From Burhinus oedicnemus (taxonomy: Eukaryota > Chordata > Aves > Charadriiformes > Burhinidae), in contig VFFE01007215.1 in NCBI GenBank assembly GCA_008921705.1, positions 4,170,026-4,234,025 on the forward strand: a DNA stretch of 64,000 bases. Direction: 5' to 3'. Shown here one piece after another: positions 63,001 to 64,000 of the stretch. A program made the translations under genes and the position numbers. The stretch's first letter is position 1. Every line of letters starts with the position of its first letter. The notes under the pieces were generated by a model. The model was given only the letters and a program-made list of their open reading frames with translations, had not been told where the DNA came from and searched no databases.

Positions 63001-64000
63001 TCCAGAGTGCAGATCATGTTACTATGGAATCATAAACGGGATTGTCCTGGCAAGAGTTGCCTCCTCGGGGCAGCATTGGTCCATTGGAAAAGACCAGATT
63101 TGTTTACTAAGAAACCAGAGTGAAATTCATTAGGGATGACCCCCTTCTACTGAGTTGGACTTTTTTGCAAGACTTCTGCTGTGCAGGTCATAAATCAAAA
63201 TGAGTACATCTACCATTGAGCCTAACAAGAAGAGATTTCAAAAGTGATGGATTACACAGCTACTTAGAATCCTGCGTTTAGTTCAGGACTTTCACATCTT
63301 CTTCTGCCTTTTTTTGACAGCAGCACAACATGAAGTCTTAGAAGTAAAGCGTTCTGTGTAAAACCGCTTTACATGAAATCAAAGGCCCTTATTCCTGATT
63401 CATGCTCTTAGAATGAGTTAAGAAGCCAATTTACCAAGTCACTGTTGCATTTAACTAAATACAGACATGCAGGCATATATGCACCCATCCATACAACTTG
63501 CAAGATTCAGATTTGTGTTCTGCTGCTGACAATGAGAGATATTTGTCATTCTGTGTGTCATCTGGAACTAGATTAGATAAGCAGGCAGTCTAGAAATGAC
63601 AACTGAGTCCAAATACAGAAGATACCTATCTCCATTCTATCAGTTCCCTTACACATTTTGCATATACGAGATTTTTTTTTTCTGTTTGTATATACACCCA
63701 CCCGTGAATGCATAGGTGACTGGCAAAGGTGTGTGAATTTGAGAAGATCTAATTTTTAAACTATTTTGTCAAATTTTTCCTTTTGCTTCATCTTTAAAAC
63801 TTTGGACATATCTTATGCTTTTAAAGTCTTTTATTAATATATTAACATAAGAATATTAATTAACATAACTAACACCTTTCTCATTATTATTAGCATTGCT
63901 AGTATTTGTATTATGATAGTGGCTAGAAGTCTTACTTAGTAAACAGGGTATCATTAGGCTAGGCGTACTACAAACTCAAAATAGAAGGGAGTCCAATTCA
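60045..64000. other. unassigned AT-rich DNA
   Basis: No gene, RNA gene or mobile element recognised. Open frames are 65 codons or fewer and lack motifs. TA/CA-rich low-complexity sequence occurs at about 60575-60615. Confidence 0.6.

Noticed and set aside
1..64000. CRISPR arrays, operons, bacterial promoters or phage genes
   Set aside because: No regularly spaced repeats, no gene clusters and no ribosome binding sites; the CR1 and LTR content shows a bird nuclear genome.

Overview
This window looks like a piece of a bird genome. It is AT-rich and spliceosomal-eukaryotic in character, has no bacterial-style gene packing, and is littered with CR1 LINE fragments that end in the typical avian tail (repeats of TGATTCTA). 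It also carries two solo long terminal repeats whose termini (TGTCCTGGTT... to ...AAACCACRACA) and U3 core match the ERVL-like LTRs common in birds. I cannot name the species. No protein-coding gene can be supported: nearly every open frame is short, and the good ones are the C-terminal part of CR1 ORF2. The window is best read as intergenic or intronic sequence.

Layout: 1-14 kb is mostly unassigned AT-rich DNA with one old minus-strand CR1 piece (about 10.66-10.97 kb) and an unassigned 147-codon frame just before it. A CR1 copy lies at 14.1-14.9 kb. A nested block fills 19.8-21.6 kb: an old CR1 tail, then a CR1 element split by a 792-bp solo LTR, and inside that LTR a complete tRNA-Gly(UCC) gene with its own T8 terminator, antisense to the LTR. 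21.6-33.5 kb is AT-rich, broken by an (AAAG)n microsatellite (25.9 kb) and an 0.8-kb GC-rich island (27.5-28.3 kb). A longer CR1 with endonuclease and reverse transcriptase remnants is at 33.5-35.1 kb. A second, ordinary solo LTR with a perfect 5-bp target duplication is at 40.37-40.77 kb, followed by a CR1 tail and a minus-strand CR1. A 593-base assembly gap lies at 43.98-44.57 kb. Three more CR1 pieces are at 52.9, 54.4 and 58.9-60.0 kb. The last two share 508 bp of perfect identity between much more diverged flanks.

The most unusual item is the tRNA gene carried in the U3 region of an LTR, because it is a plausible vehicle for copying tRNA genes by retrotransposition. Second is the mosaic identity between the 54.4-kb and 59.5-kb CR1 copies, which suggests recent gene conversion. 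Third are the ORF2 lesions shared among CR1 copies (an FAND instead of FADD catalytic box, and a common frameshift), which hint at source elements that could not move by themselves. All family assignments rest on reading motifs by eye; no database search was run.
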